From: Phenylobacterium sp. SCN 70-31
GTDB taxonomy: Bacteria; Pseudomonadota; Alphaproteobacteria; Caulobacterales; Caulobacteraceae
DNA: 64,000 nt
NCBI RefSeq assembly: GCF_001724605.1
Contig: NZ_MEEX01000006.1
Location: 62,001-126,000 of the forward strand
Direction of reading: 5' to 3'
Both the position numbers and the translations under genes were made by a program. Numbering within the stretch: position 1 is the first letter of the stretch; every line of letters begins with the position of its first letter. The notes below the pieces were generated by a model that saw nothing but the letters and a program-made list of their open reading frames with translations, was not told the origin of the DNA and did no database searches. Positions 9,131 to 18,143 of this stretch are shown one piece after another.

Positions 9131-9574
9131 TGAACTCCCCCACCAGCGCCAGCTCAGCCGCCTGGCCTTCCTGGCTCCCGATCCGCAGTGGCGGAACTTG
9201 GATGGCGAGCAGCCCGCGTGTCTGAAGCCACGAATATTGCTCAAGGCAGAGCTGCCGCTGGGGTGGGCCGATCAGCGTGCGTGGTTTGAGCGGATGCGCG
9301 CTGCCGCCGGCTGATTCTTACTGAGAGCTATTTCCATGCGCGGCTCGGAAGCGCCTCCGAGTCGTCCTTCATGGTTTGCCCCGCTGTTATCTTCCCTGTT
9401 CTCAGGGGAAACCGTCGCGGTCTCCAGGTCGCGGAGAATGAGCCCGATGTCGGGGGATGTTTGGGGGCCATTTGAGAGGCGCGGCTGACGGAATGCGTGT
9501 CGTCAAAGCCCGGAAAGTCGAGCCTTTCTCCGGGCCGGATGCCGCAGAGACGACTTTGGGTGACTGCGTGGCGG
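9131..9574. repeat. Long direct repeat, copy B, ending in tRNA-Ser
   Basis: About 444 bp matching copy A (7766-8219). Its last shared bases, TGGCGG, are the complement of the encoded CCA tail, the discriminator base and the last acceptor-stem bases of the tRNA-Ser gene. This is where an integrative element would have its junction. Confidence 0.8.
9132..9314 (+). pseudogene. Serine recombinase C-terminal remnant (copy B)
   Basis: An uninterrupted frame reads LSRLAFLAPDPQWRNLDGEQ, then LKAELPLGWADQRAWFERM and a stop. It matches the end of large serine recombinases in spacing (LAPD, GxQP, LPLxWxxQR). Only about 60 codons remain, with no start codon and no resolvase domain upstream. Being next to the tRNA fits an integrase gene located beside its attachment site. 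Confidence 0.5.
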
Positions 9575-9658
9575 AGAGAGAGGGATTCGAACCCTCGATA
9601 GGCTTTCACCTATACACGCGTTCCAGGCGTGCGCCTTCAACCACTCGGCCACCTCTCC
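9569..9658 (-). tRNA. tRNA-Ser (anticodon GGA)
   Basis: A 90-nt gene with encoded CCA. The acceptor stem GGAGAGG pairs with TCTCTCC (one G-U). The anticodon loop CTGGAAC gives GGA, reading UCC. A long variable arm (ATAGG/CCTAT) and G73 are typical of serine tRNAs, and the T-loop GAGGG-TTCGAAT-CCCTC is complete. The gene looks functional although a repeat abuts its 3' end. Confidence 0.97.
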
Positions 9659-9860
9659 ACGCCCGCAGGGGCGGACCCCGGCGGAAGGCGGGCATATACC
9701 GTCAGGTGGGCAGGCCGGGCAAGCGGCGGTTCGCCGCCGGTCTGCGTCATCGCCGGATCGGGCGATTTCCTCGGCGCGCGACAGGTTCTAGGATCGCCAC
9801 CCTGAAAACGCGGGACCGGCGCGACTATCTGTGTCGGGACCGCAATTCCGGAGACGCCCG

Positions 9861-10514
9861 ATGTTCTTCGCCAGAAAGTCGCTCGACCTGCCGACGCCCG
9901 AGACCGCCCTGCCGGGCCGCGCCCAGGCCATCCCCACGGCCGACACGCACTTCGTGAACGGCCGTCGCCTCAAGGGGCCGTATCCCGATGGCCTGGAGAC
10001 GGCCTATTTCGCCATGGGCTGCTTCTGGGGGGTGGAGCGCATCTTCTGGCAGGTCCCTGGCGTGTACGTGACGGCCGTGGGTTATCAGCAGGGGCTGACG
10101 CCGAACGCCACCTACGAAGAGGTCTGTTCCGGCCTCACCGGGCACACCGAGTCGGTGCGGGTGGTGTTCGATCCCAAGGTGGTGAGCTTCGCCGGCCTGT
10201 TGAAGGTGTTCTGGGAGAACCACGACCCTACCCAGGGCATGCGCCAGGGCAATGACATCGGCACCCAGTACCGCTCGGGCGTCTACACGGTGAGCGCCGA
10301 ACAGGCCGCGGCGGCGGTGGCGTCACGCGACGCCTATCAGGCCGAACTGTCCAAACGGGGCTTCGGCCGGATCACAAGCGAGATCCAGCCCGCCGGCCCA
10401 TTCTACTTCGCCGAGGACTACCACCAGCAGTACCTGGCCAAGAACCCCAACGGGTACTGCGGCGTCGGTGGCACGGGGGTCTCCTGCCCCATCGGCGTGG
10501 GCGTCGGCGCCTGA
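9861..10514 (+). CDS. msrA: Peptide-methionine (S)-S-oxide reductase
   Basis: A 217-residue MsrA that repairs methionine-S-sulfoxide in oxidised proteins using thioredoxin. The catalytic motif AMGCFWGVE is near residue 50, followed by [27 protein letters not shown] and [19 protein letters not shown], all typical. Resolving cysteines are in the C-terminal tail ([12 protein letters not shown]). ATG 9861 has GGAGA upstream and is preferred over the track start at 9831. The N-terminal extension of about 45 residues is common in alphaproteobacterial MsrA. Confidence 0.96.
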   Translation: MFFARKSLDLPTPETALPGRAQAIPTADTHFVNGRRLKGPYPDGLETAYFAMGCFWGVERIFWQVPGVYVTAVGYQQGLTPNATYEEVCSGLTGHTESVRVVFDPKVVSFAGLLKVFWENHDPTQGMRQGNDIGTQYRSGVYTVSAEQAAAAVASRDAYQAELSKRGFGRITSEIQPAGPFYFAEDYHQQYLAKNPNGYCGVGGTGVSCPIGVGVGA

Positions 10515-10536
10515 GCAGCGCCTGGGGTCGGGGGGC

Positions 10537-10875
10537 ATGACGCGCGAGGAGGTCGAGGCCTGCGCCCTGGCGCTGCCGGCGGCGACCAAGGTCGTCCAGT
10601 GGGGTGGGTCCGATGTCTACAAGGTCGGCGGCAAGGTCTTCGCCGTATGCGGCCTGGGCGACGGACTGGCGTTCAAGGTGAGCCCGATCGGCTTCGAAGT
10701 GCTGACCACCGCCGGCGGCCCGGGCCGCCAGGCGCCCTATTTCGCCAAGGGCGGCTGGGTGGTGGTGAATCTGGACGGTCTGGAGGCGGACGACGCGGTC
10801 GGCTGGCTTTCGACCGCGCACGAACTGATCGCGGCCAGGCTCACCCGGGCGGTGCGGGCGGAGCTGGGTCTCTAG
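10537..10875 (+). CDS. MmcQ/YjbR family DNA-binding-like protein
   Basis: A 112-residue protein of the YjbR fold: MTREEVEACALALPAATKVVQWG at the start, a VFAVCGLGDGLAFKVSP strand pair, and PYFAKGGWVVVNL near the end. The molecular role of the family is unclear. The internal ATG at 10537 (after GGGG) is chosen over the track start because it begins the conserved domain. It starts 22 bp after msrA and overlaps the convergent DUF599 gene by 35 bp at its 3' end. Confidence 0.85.
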   Translation: MTREEVEACALALPAATKVVQWGGSDVYKVGGKVFAVCGLGDGLAFKVSPIGFEVLTTAGGPGRQAPYFAKGGWVVVNLDGLEADDAVGWLSTAHELIAARLTRAVRAELGL

Positions 10876-11560
10876 ATTCCAGCAGCCGCCGGAAATCCTG
10901 GATCGCCTGCGCGGCGTTCGACCGGCGTTGACGCCAGACGAGGAGGGCCGTCGCGCCGGCGGTGGCGCCCGCGAACGCCCACGGCCCGAACAGCCACGCG
11001 GCGGCGGCCAGGGCGAAATAGTAGCCGCGGACGCCCGAGTTGAACGCCCCCAGCGCCGGGTTCAGCAGCCGGCCCAGCAGGACGCCGAAAGTGGCGCGCT
11101 CGGTCTCGCTCAGGGGATCGGGCGTCGCCCCCATGGCGGCCAGGCAGTAGTTGAGCTGCCGAATGGCCCAGATGAAGTCCAGCAGGCCGCGCGACAGGGT
11201 GACGAGCACCAGGGCGAGTTGCACCTCGAACAGCAGGCGCGATGAGGTCTTCACCACCTCCAGCGCCGAGACCGATCGGAAGGTGGCGTCCCCGCCGAAC
11301 AGGGCCCCGGCCGCAGCCGCGATCAGCAGCAGGTTGGACGAGGCGAAGAACGACGCCGAGTTGAGCGCGTGGCCCAGGAGCTGGCCATCCATCAGCCTGG
11401 GGTCGCGGCCTGTCATGGTGGTCATCCACGCCGAGCGGATGACCGTCATGTCGGTGTTGAGCGTGCTGCCCCGGCGGCCGGCGAAGGCCTTGAACAGCGG
11501 CTCGTAGAACACCCAGGCGAACAGGAAGAAGGCCAGCGCGGCGATGTTGGGCGCCGACAT
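10841..11560 (-). CDS. DUF599 family membrane protein
   Basis: A 239-residue protein with about four membrane segments. The DUF599 signature is clear: a first helix ending FYEPLFKAFAGRR, then DMTVIRSAWMTTMTGRDPRLMDGQLLGHALNSASFFASSNLLLIA. The function of the family is unknown. It starts 4 bp downstream of the MFS gene stop on the same strand, so the two are probably an operon. Its 3' end overlaps the convergent YjbR gene. Confidence 0.88.
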   Translation of the reverse strand: MSAPNIAALAFFLFAWVFYEPLFKAFAGRRGSTLNTDMTVIRSAWMTTMTGRDPRLMDGQLLGHALNSASFFASSNLLLIAAAAGALFGGDATFRSVSALEVVKTSSRLLFEVQLALVLVTLSRGLLDFIWAIRQLNYCLAAMGATPDPLSETERATFGVLLGRLLNPALGAFNSGVRGYYFALAAAAWLFGPWAFAGATAGATALLVWRQRRSNAAQAIQDFRRLLESRDPAPPAPPG

Positions 11561-11564
11561 GGGA

Positions 11565-12899
11565 TCAGTCCTCGAGGATCAGGCTGTGCTTGCGGTTGTC
11601 GGGGAGCAGGAAGACGATCAGGAAGGCCATCAGGAGGCCAAGGGCCACGTAGACATAGAAGCCGCTCTCGTTCCCGGCGTGCTTGAAAGCCAGTGCGATG
11701 GGCTCGGCGGTGCCGCCGAAGGTGGCGGTGGCCATGCCGTAGGGCAGGGCGACGCCCAGGGCGCGGACGTTGGCGGGGAACAGCTCGGCCTTCACCACGG
11801 CGCTGACGGCGTTGTAGCCCGACATCAGGATCACCATCATCGAGACTAGGCCGAAGGCCACCCAGGGGTTCTGATTCACCGCCAGGATCGACAGCGCCGG
11901 GAAGGCCGCCAGCGCCCCGCCGCCGAAGGCGATGTAAAGCGTCGCCTTGCGGCCCCAGTGGTCGCTGAGCCAGCCGAAGAAGGGCAGGGCAAAGAGATAG
12001 ACCACCAGCGCTCCGGCGGTGACCGCCGTGGCCGTGGGGCCCTCGAAGCCGGCGGTCCCGGTGAGGAACTTCGGCATGTAGGTGGTGAAGGCGTAGAAGG
12101 CGAGCGAGCCTCCGGCCGTGAAACCGAAGATGGTCAGAGTCTGCTTCGGGTAATTCAGGAACAGCATCACGGTCCGGGCGCGCTCGGCGCCGGCGGCCTT
12201 GGCGTTCTCGTAGGACTGGCTCTCCTCCATCCGGCTGCGGATCCAGAACACCACCACCGCCATGGCCGAGCCGATGAGGAAGGGGATGCGCCAGCCCCAT
12301 TCCTCGAGGGCGGCCCGATCCATCGTGAGCTGAAGCAGCGCCAGCAGGCCCACGGCCAGGAGCTGGCCCATGATCATGGTGACGAACTGGAAGCTCGACC
12401 AGAAGCCGCGGCGGCGGCGGCCCGCCATCTCGGAGAGATACGTGGCGCTGGCGCCGTACTCGCCGCCGACCGACAGGCCCTGGAGGATGCGGGCGACCAC
12501 CAGGAGGATGGGGGCCGCGACGCCGATGGAGTCGTACCCGGGCAGGATCGCGATGATCAGGGAGCCGCCGCACATCAGCGTGACCGCGGCCGTCAGCGCC
12601 GTCTTGCGGCCCGCCCGGTCGGCGTAGAGGCCCATCAGCCACGCCCCCAGCGGCCGGGCGAAGAAGCCCACGGCGAATACGGCCATCGTCTTGAGCAGCC
12701 CGGCCAGATCGTCGCCGCCCGGGAAGAAGTGGCTCGAAAAATAGACTGCGAACGCCGAGTAGACGAACCAGTCGTACCATTCGACCAGATTGCCGGCCGA
12801 TCCGCCCAGGATCGCCTTGATGCGCTGGCCGGCGGTGAGGCCGGGGGCGACCGCGCCGGGCGGGATCTGGGCCTCGGCCCCGGTCTCCGTCGCGGTCAT
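11565..12899 (-). CDS. MFS transporter, metabolite:H+ symporter (MHS) family
   Basis: A 444-residue, 12-helix symporter. The N-terminal SAGNLVEWYDWFVYSAFAVYFSSHFFP and GFFARPLGAWLMGLYADRAGRK are diagnostic of the MHS group (KgtP/ProP/ShiA-like), which imports dicarboxylates, proline/betaine or shikimate with protons. RILQGLSVGGEYGASATYLSEMA is the family motif after helix 4. It is likely cotranscribed with the DUF599 gene 4 bp downstream. The substrate is not predictable. Confidence 0.92.
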   Translation of the reverse strand: MTATETGAEAQIPPGAVAPGLTAGQRIKAILGGSAGNLVEWYDWFVYSAFAVYFSSHFFPGGDDLAGLLKTMAVFAVGFFARPLGAWLMGLYADRAGRKTALTAAVTLMCGGSLIIAILPGYDSIGVAAPILLVVARILQGLSVGGEYGASATYLSEMAGRRRRGFWSSFQFVTMIMGQLLAVGLLALLQLTMDRAALEEWGWRIPFLIGSAMAVVVFWIRSRMEESQSYENAKAAGAERARTVMLFLNYPKQTLTIFGFTAGGSLAFYAFTTYMPKFLTGTAGFEGPTATAVTAGALVVYLFALPFFGWLSDHWGRKATLYIAFGGGALAAFPALSILAVNQNPWVAFGLVSMMVILMSGYNAVSAVVKAELFPANVRALGVALPYGMATATFGGTAEPIALAFKHAGNESGFYVYVALGLLMAFLIVFLLPDNRKHSLILED

Positions 12900-12959
12900 G
12901 CAGTGATCCCCCGTCCCCGTTTCGCCCGATGCTAGGGGCCCGGCGGCCGGAGGGCTAGG

Positions 12960-13118
12960 TCAAAGCCGGCCCAGGAGCACAAGTATGATGATGATCACCA
13001 GGACCAGGCCGAGGCCGCCGCTCGGGAAATAGCCCCAGCCCCGCGAATAGCCCCAGCTCGGCAAGGCGCCGATCAGAAGCAGGATCAGGATGATGATGAG
13101 GATGGTCCCCAGGGACAT
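12960..13118 (-). CDS. DUF3309 small membrane protein
   Basis: A 52-residue, very hydrophobic protein: one helix (TILIIILILLLIGALP), a central SWGYSRGWGYFPSGG turn and a second helix ending LLGRL. This layout is that of DUF3309 (YtpI-like mini-membrane proteins). A strong AAGGAG lies 6 bp before the ATG. It is too short for the track, which shows it only inside a longer shadow ORF. Function unknown; an envelope or stress role is usual speculation. Confidence 0.85.
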   Translation of the reverse strand: MSLGTILIIILILLLIGALPSWGYSRGWGYFPSGGLGLVLVIIIILVLLGRL

Positions 13119-13195
13119 GCGGCTCTCCTTCCGTTCCCCGACCGGCGTAGCGAACGCTTGCGGCCAAGCCGGGTTCCGGAATCGCGGAGAGGTTG

Positions 13196-13591
13196 TCAGT
13201 CCGCCGCGTCGGCGGTGTGCAGCTTCTGGTCCTTGTCGGTGACCTGGAGCGAATACATCAGGCCGATCCACAGTCCCTTGATGCGCGGGAGGGCGACCAG
13301 GGTGATCCCCGTGAGCGCGCCGAGAATGATCGGCAGGGAATAGTAGGGCGGCGCCTCCCACACGATCGGGAAGATGAGCAGGGGAGCCACGATCAGGTGG
13401 CCGACGAGTAGGATCGTCAGATAGGCCGGCCCGTCGTCGGCCGGATACTTCTGCAGCGTATGGGCGCAGACCGCGCAAGCGGGCTCGACCTTCAGGTATC
13501 GGCCGAAGAGGCGACCGTCCCCGCAGCAGGGACAGCGCTGGCGCAGACCCCGCCCGATCGAGCGGAACAGCGGATAGGCGATTTCGGCCAT
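13196..13591 (-). CDS. DUF983 family protein
   Basis: A 131-residue protein with an N-terminal zinc-ribbon-like pair (QRCPCCGDGRLF ... CAVCAHTL) followed by two membrane segments around VGHLIVAPLLIFPIVWEA and IILGALTGITLVALP. This is the DUF983 layout, found near cytochrome oxidase genes in many alphaproteobacteria. The start at ATG 13591 (MAEIAYPLFRSIGRGLRQRCP) fits the family; the longer track ORF is an upstream read-through. Function unknown. Confidence 0.87.
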   Translation of the reverse strand: MAEIAYPLFRSIGRGLRQRCPCCGDGRLFGRYLKVEPACAVCAHTLQKYPADDGPAYLTILLVGHLIVAPLLIFPIVWEAPPYYSLPIILGALTGITLVALPRIKGLWIGLMYSLQVTDKDQKLHTADAAD

Positions 13592-13683
13592 GCGCCCATA
13601 TGACCGGCCTTGGACCGTCTGGGAAGGCCTCTGGACGTCCTTCGAGCTTCCGCCGACGGCGGCGCGGCGTCGCAGGTCGGAGA

Positions 13684-13821
13684 TCAGCGCTTGGCGTCCT
13701 CCGCGGCGCCGGTGACGGCGCGGCCCGCGGCCTGGGCGTCCTTGCCGAGGCCCGAGACGGTGTTGCAGCCGGCGACCAGGAGGGCGGCGGCCGCGGCGGT
13801 CAGGACGATCAGCTTGCGCAT
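13684..13821 (-). CDS. Entericidin A/B family lipoprotein
   Basis: A 45-residue small lipoprotein missing from the ORF track. It has a signal peptide with lipobox LVAGC (Cys at residue 19), then NTVSGLGKDAQAAGRAVTGAAEDAKR. This amphipathic tail with GKD and AGRAV is characteristic of the entericidin family of small cell-envelope lipoproteins. AAGGAG precedes the ATG. No second entericidin gene is adjacent, so the toxin/antidote pairing described for E. coli ecnAB is not visible here. Confidence 0.85.
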   Translation of the reverse strand: MRKLIVLTAAAAALLVAGCNTVSGLGKDAQAAGRAVTGAAEDAKR

Positions 13822-14073
13822 GGAAGGCTCCTTCGGGGTCGGGACCACGTCCGAGGCGCGTGGTCGAGCTTAGGTCGGTCACGCCGCCTTTGTCGTCAAG
13901 CCTGGGCGCTTTTGCGGCGCCTGCGCACCATCCGGATGCGCCATTCGGGCGCTCGGCCTCGCCTGAGGAGTGAATCTCGAAGGCCGTCATTGCGCTGCAA
14001 TAGAAATTCGTAGAATGGCTTTTGCAGTGCAGCGCCCGTGGGTCGGTCCTACGACCCATACTGGAGCAGAGTG

Positions 14074-14268
14074 ATGATCGAGTTGCGTACCTTCCCGGGC
14101 CTGTTCGTGGGCCGCCGCACCCTCCTCCTCGCCGAGGAAGCGCCGCGCGACGGCGAGGGCTCGGCGTTCGCCTGCGGCGCGTGCCGCACCGAACTCATCC
14201 GCGCCGACCGCACCTTTCTCAACGATGTGGTCGTGAAGTGCAGCTGCGGCGAGTACAACCAGCTCTGA
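14074..14268 (+). CDS. Small putative zinc-ribbon protein
   Basis: A 64-residue protein starting MIELRTFPGLFVGRRTLLL and ending in two cysteine pairs, CGAC and CSC, which could form a zinc site with ACRTELIR between them. ATG 14074 is chosen because GGAG stands 7 bp upstream; the track start at 14038 lacks one. I do not recognise a named family. It stands alone between divergent entericidin and a DUF2784 gene. Confidence 0.6.
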   Translation: MIELRTFPGLFVGRRTLLLAEEAPRDGEGSAFACGACRTELIRADRTFLNDVVVKCSCGEYNQL

Positions 14269-14324
14269 AGGGCTGACGGCGGCCGGCGGCTGCGCCAGCC
14301 GATCGTCAGGCGCATATTGCGGGG

Positions 14325-14693
14325 ATGAGTCCCGCCGCCCTCGGCCAGGTCGTGCTCGCGGTCCATGTGGTCGTGATCGCCTTCAATGTGGCGGGTTTGG
14401 TCCTCGTGCCCGCAGGCGCAGCCGTGGGATGGCGCTGGGTGCGGCTGCGCTGGCTGCGCGCTCTGCACCTGGGATCGCTCGCTGCGGTGGCGTTGCAGGC
14501 GGTGCTGGGTCGGGCCTGTTTCCTGACCGACTGGCAAGCGGCGCTGACGGGTGGCGGTGCGGCCGACCCCTTGATCATGCGATGGGTGAACGGCCTGATC
14601 TACTGGCCGCTGCCGGCCTGGGTGTTCGCCGCGGGCTATGTCGTGGTGCTGGCCTACGTGGTCGCGCTGTGGCGATGGATACCTCCGCGCTGA
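14325..14693 (+). CDS. DUF2784 family membrane protein
   Basis: A 122-residue protein with four hydrophobic segments. The pattern LAVHVVVIAFNVAGLVLV, then RWLRALHLGSLAAVALQAVLGRACFLTDWQ, with the conserved Cys and the following Trp, is that of DUF2784. Function unknown. It lies 70 bp upstream of lepA. Confidence 0.75.
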   Translation: MSPAALGQVVLAVHVVVIAFNVAGLVLVPAGAAVGWRWVRLRWLRALHLGSLAAVALQAVLGRACFLTDWQAALTGGGAADPLIMRWVNGLIYWPLPAWVFAAGYVVVLAYVVALWRWIPPR

Positions 14694-14764
14694 CGGCGGG
14701 CCGGTCCGCCCGCGACAGGCGGCGCGCTAGCGCGGGGCGCGGGGTGTGCTAGAGGGGCGCCACA

Positions 14765-16573
14765 ATGACCACGCCCCTCGACAAGATCCGCAACTTCTCG
14801 ATCGTCGCGCACATCGACCATGGCAAGTCCACGCTCTCCGACCGCCTGATCCAGGAGACGGGCGCGCTGACCGCCCGCGAGATGTCCGAGCAGGTGCTCG
14901 ACAACATGGAGATCGAGCGCGAGCGCGGGATCACCATCAAGGCCCAGACCGTGCGCCTGCACTACAAGGCCGATGACGGCGAGACCTACATCCTCAACCT
15001 GATGGACACGCCCGGGCACGTCGACTTCGCCTATGAGGTCAGCCGGTCGCTGGCGGCCTGCGAGGGCTCGATCCTGGTGGTGGACGCCTCGCAGGGCGTG
15101 GAGGCCCAGACGCTGGCCAACGTCTACCAGGCCATCGACAACAATCACGAGATCGTCCCGGTCCTGAACAAGATCGACCTTCCGGCCGCCGAGCCCGAGC
15201 GGGTGCGCCAGCAGATCGAGGATGTGATCGGCCTGGACGCGTCCGACGCCGTGGAATGCTCGGCCAAGTCCGGCGTCGGCATTCACGACGTGCTGGAGGC
15301 GGTCGTGAAGCGCCTGCCGCCGCCCAAGGGTGATCGTGACGCGCCGCTCAAGGCCCTGCTGGTGGACGCCTGGTACGACCAGTACCTGGGCGTGGTGGTG
15401 CTGGTCCGGGTCTTCGACGGGACGCTGAAGGTCGGCCAGAAGGTCAAGATGATGCAGACCGGCGCCCAGTATCAGATCGACCGTCTGGGCGTGTTCCGGC
15501 CCAAGCAGACCGATGTGGCTGAGCTGGGGCCGGGCGAGGTGGGCTATATCACCGCCTCGATCAAGGAGGTGGCCCACGCGGCCGTGGGCGACACCATCAC
15601 CGACGAGCGGAAGCCCACCGACAAGCCGCTCGCGGGCTTCCGCGAAGTGCAGCCGGTGGTGTTCTGCGGCCTCTTCCCCGTCGATGCGGCCGACTTCGAG
15701 GATCTGCGCGCCGCCATCGGCCGCCTGCGCCTGAACGACGCCAGCTTCACCTACGAGATGGAGACCAGCGCGGCGCTGGGCTTCGGCTTCCGCTGCGGGT
15801 TCCTGGGGCTGCTCCACCTGGAGATCATCCAGGAGCGGCTCAGCCGCGAATTCGACCTCGACCTGATCGCGACGGCGCCGTCGGTGGTCTACAAGATTCA
15901 GCTCGCCCACGGCGGCGGCGAGATCGAGCTCCACAACCCGGCCGACCTGCCGGATCCGGTGAAGATCGAGAGCATCGCCGAGCCGTGGATCAAGGCCACG
16001 ATCTTCACGCCGGACGACTATCTCGGCGCGATCATCAAGCTGTGCCAGGACCGCCGCGGGCAGCAGCGCGAGCTGAGCTACGTGGGCAACCGCGCCATGG
16101 TGGTCTACGACCTGCCGCTGAACGAGGTGGTGTTCGACTTCTACGACCGCCTGAAGTCGATCTCGAAGGGCTATGCGTCCTTCGACTATTCGATCGAGGA
16201 GTACCGGGTCGGCGATCTCGTGAAGATGTCGATCCTGGTGAACGCCGAGCCCGTGGACGCGCTCTCCATGCTGGTCCACCGCGACCGGGCCGAGAGCCGT
16301 GGCCGGGGCATGGTCGAGAAGATGAAGGAACTCATCCCCCCGCACATGTTCCAGATTCCGATCCAGGCGGCCATCGGCGGCCGGATCATCGCCCGCGAGA
16401 CGGTCCGTGCGCTGCGCAAGGACGTGACGGCCAAGTGCTACGGCGGCGACGCTTCCCGCAAGCGCAAGCTCCTCGACAAGCAGAAGGAGGGCAAGAAGCG
16501 CATGCGTCAGTTCGGCAAGGTGGAGATCCCGCAGGAAGCCTTCATCGCCGCCCTGAAGATGGACGCGGACTGA
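14765..16573 (+). CDS. lepA: Elongation factor 4 (LepA)
   Basis: A 602-residue translational GTPase that acts on the ribosome under stress. G-domain motifs [18 protein letters not shown] and NKIDLP are all present. The EF4-specific C-terminal domain (from about residue 490) ends [22 protein letters not shown], and the length is normal for the family. In the usual arrangement LepA lacks the EF-G domain IV, as here. The stop lies only 6 bp from the stop of the convergent GNAT gene. Confidence 0.98.
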   Translation: MTTPLDKIRNFSIVAHIDHGKSTLSDRLIQETGALTAREMSEQVLDNMEIERERGITIKAQTVRLHYKADDGETYILNLMDTPGHVDFAYEVSRSLAACEGSILVVDASQGVEAQTLANVYQAIDNNHEIVPVLNKIDLPAAEPERVRQQIEDVIGLDASDAVECSAKSGVGIHDVLEAVVKRLPPPKGDRDAPLKALLVDAWYDQYLGVVVLVRVFDGTLKVGQKVKMMQTGAQYQIDRLGVFRPKQTDVAELGPGEVGYITASIKEVAHAAVGDTITDERKPTDKPLAGFREVQPVVFCGLFPVDAADFEDLRAAIGRLRLNDASFTYEMETSAALGFGFRCGFLGLLHLEIIQERLSREFDLDLIATAPSVVYKIQLAHGGGEIELHNPADLPDPVKIESIAEPWIKATIFTPDDYLGAIIKLCQDRRGQQRELSYVGNRAMVVYDLPLNEVVFDFYDRLKSISKGYASFDYSIEEYRVGDLVKMSILVNAEPVDALSMLVHRDRAESRGRGMVEKMKELIPPHMFQIPIQAAIGGRIIARETVRALRKDVTAKCYGGDASRKRKLLDKQKEGKKRMRQFGKVEIPQEAFIAALKMDAD

Positions 16574-16579
16574 AGGGCC

Positions 16580-17164
16580 TCAGCCCCGACCCGGCCGCAG
16601 CATCCAGTGGATCGGCGGGGCGGTGGCCGTCTGGGTGCGGCCCACGACCTCGAAGCCGTGGCGCTCGTAGAAGGGGATGTTCCGCGGGTTGGGGGATTCC
16701 AGCCACGCGGGCAGGCCGGATTCATCGACGATCCTGAGCGAGTGCTTCATCAGCCGCGCGCCCAGGCCCTGGCTCTGGCGCGCCGGATCCACCGCCAGCC
16801 AGGGCAGGTACCAGTGCGGATAGTCGGGATGCGCTCCACCCACCTGGGCGGCGATTTCGAACATCTCCGGCATCTTCTCCGGCGCCACCTTGTCCTGGAT
16901 GGCGGCGACCACGCCCTCCGAGTCGCCCTGGACGCCGGGCGGCAGCCAGATGGCGACGCCGGCGTGATCGCCGACCTGGAAGGTCATGTCGTGCGCGAAG
17001 GCCGCGCCGTGCATGGCGGCTGCGAACCGCGGGAAGCCGGTGAGATACTTCTGGGGCGTGTCGAAGATCCAGCGCATGACCGGATCGGCCATGAACCCCG
17101 CTGTCAGCGTTCCGGCGGCGACGGCCGCATCGGTCGCCCGCTCCACCTGCGGCTCTCGGCTCAT
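16580..17164 (-). CDS. GNAT family N-acetyltransferase
   Basis: A 194-residue GNAT protein. The acetyl-CoA binding stretch is YLPWLAVDPARQSQGLGARLMKHSLRIVDESGLPAWLESPNPRNIPFYERHGFEV, containing the Q-x-x-G-x-G/A loop. The N-terminal part (GTLTAGFMADPVMRWIFD) matches acyltransferases annotated near efflux or antibiotic genes, but no substrate can be deduced. It is convergent with lepA. Confidence 0.85.
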   Translation of the reverse strand: MSREPQVERATDAAVAAGTLTAGFMADPVMRWIFDTPQKYLTGFPRFAAAMHGAAFAHDMTFQVGDHAGVAIWLPPGVQGDSEGVVAAIQDKVAPEKMPEMFEIAAQVGGAHPDYPHWYLPWLAVDPARQSQGLGARLMKHSLRIVDESGLPAWLESPNPRNIPFYERHGFEVVGRTQTATAPPIHWMLRPGRG

Positions 17165-17296
17165 CGTCCCCTCCTCGCGAGCGCGGAGAGAATTCCTGAC
17201 GCCCGTCTCATCTTTGCCGTCATGGACGACGAAGTTGCGCCCGGGGGCAAGCCCCTGAAGGCAGCAAGGACGAAACCGTCGCCCGCCCGAACGTGG

Positions 17297-17311
17297 TTAA
17301 TCGGCCGTTAA
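17297..17311. promoter_or_regulatory. Putative CtrA binding box
   Basis: TTAA-TCGGCCG-TTAA is an exact match to the alphaproteobacterial CtrA consensus TTAA-N7-TTAA. It lies 66 bp upstream of the eipA-like start codon, a normal position for a CtrA-activated promoter. CtrA is an essential cell-cycle response regulator. Confidence 0.6.
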
Positions 17312-17377
17312 GGCTGGGCCGGCCATCCAGGACGGGGCGGAAACCCGATTCACGAACTTGGAGGCGGAGACGCGCCC

Positions 17378-17992
17378 ATGGACCGACGCACACTCATCGT
17401 TTCGGGGCTGGCCACGGTGGGCGCACCAGGGTTGGCCTGGGCGCAGCGCGGGGCCGAGGCGCCTCCGCCGCCCAACAGTTCGCCCTCCTATGCGTCGGGC
17501 GGACCGACCGAGACCTACAGTCAGGACGAGATCGTCCGCAGCGTCTCCGACTTCCTGGGCGTGACCGCCGAGGCCGCCGGCGCGGCGGTCGAGCGCCTGT
17601 TCGCCAGCAACGGCCGTCCCACCGCCTACATCGCGGGCGAAGAGGGCTCGGGCTCGTTCGTGCTGGGTCTGCGTTACGGCCGCGGCCTGATGTACATGAA
17701 GGACCGTCAGGCTCAGGAGGTCTTCTGGCAGGGCCCCTCCATCGGCTGGGACTGGGGCGGCAACGCCAGCCGCGTCTTCACCCTCTGCTACAACCTCCAT
17801 GTCCCGGAGATGATCTACCAGCGTTTCCCGGGCGTCGAGGGCTCGGCCTATCTCGTGGGCGGACTGGGCGTGAACTATCAGCGCGCCGAGGAAATCACGC
17901 TCGCTCCCATCCGCGCCGGCGTGGGGCTCCGCCTCGGCGCCAACGTCGGGTACCTGGCCTATACGCGGAAGCGGAATATCATCCCGTTCTGA
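17378..17992 (+). CDS. eipA: DUF1134 family envelope protein, EipA homologue
   Basis: A 204-residue exported protein. The N-terminus MDRRTLIVSGLATVGAPGLAWA looks like a signal peptide with twin arginines. The mature protein has the DUF1134 core GRPTAYIAGEEGSGSFVLGLRYGRG, FWQGPSIGWDWGGNASRVFTLCYNL and EEITLAPIRAGVGLRLGANVGYLAYT. In Brucella, EipA is a periplasmic beta-barrel protein needed for envelope integrity and is reported to be controlled by CtrA. The TTAA-N7-TTAA box upstream fits this. GGAGGCGGAG precedes the ATG. Confidence 0.88.
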   Translation: MDRRTLIVSGLATVGAPGLAWAQRGAEAPPPPNSSPSYASGGPTETYSQDEIVRSVSDFLGVTAEAAGAAVERLFASNGRPTAYIAGEEGSGSFVLGLRYGRGLMYMKDRQAQEVFWQGPSIGWDWGGNASRVFTLCYNLHVPEMIYQRFPGVEGSAYLVGGLGVNYQRAEEITLAPIRAGVGLRLGANVGYLAYTRKRNIIPF

Positions 17993-18025
17993 AGCCTGCG
18001 CGGACCCGCCCGCCGACGCCGTCGG

Positions 18026-18046
18026 GACTCGCGCATTAGGCGAGTC
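18026..18046. terminator. Hairpin after eipA-like gene
   Basis: A perfect 7-bp stem, GACTCGC/GCGAGTC, with a 7-nt loop, 33 bp after the eipA stop. No T-run follows, so it is a weak terminator candidate or an operator for the gene downstream. Confidence 0.3.
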
Positions 18047-18143
18047 TGCATTGACTTGTGCGGGGGGCGGCGTTCAGTCGATCTATAGTCGACGAACGTG
18101 GTTCGTTGCGGGGGCCCATTGTTCCAGGATGTGGAGTGGGCTG

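Noticed and set aside
14654-16345. A 563-codon minus-strand ORF opposite lepA
   Set aside because: Antisense shadow of a universally conserved gene.
18051-18089. TTGACT ... TATAGT as a promoter for the PEP-CTERM gene
   Set aside because: The spacing is 27 bp, too long for a sigma-70-type promoter.
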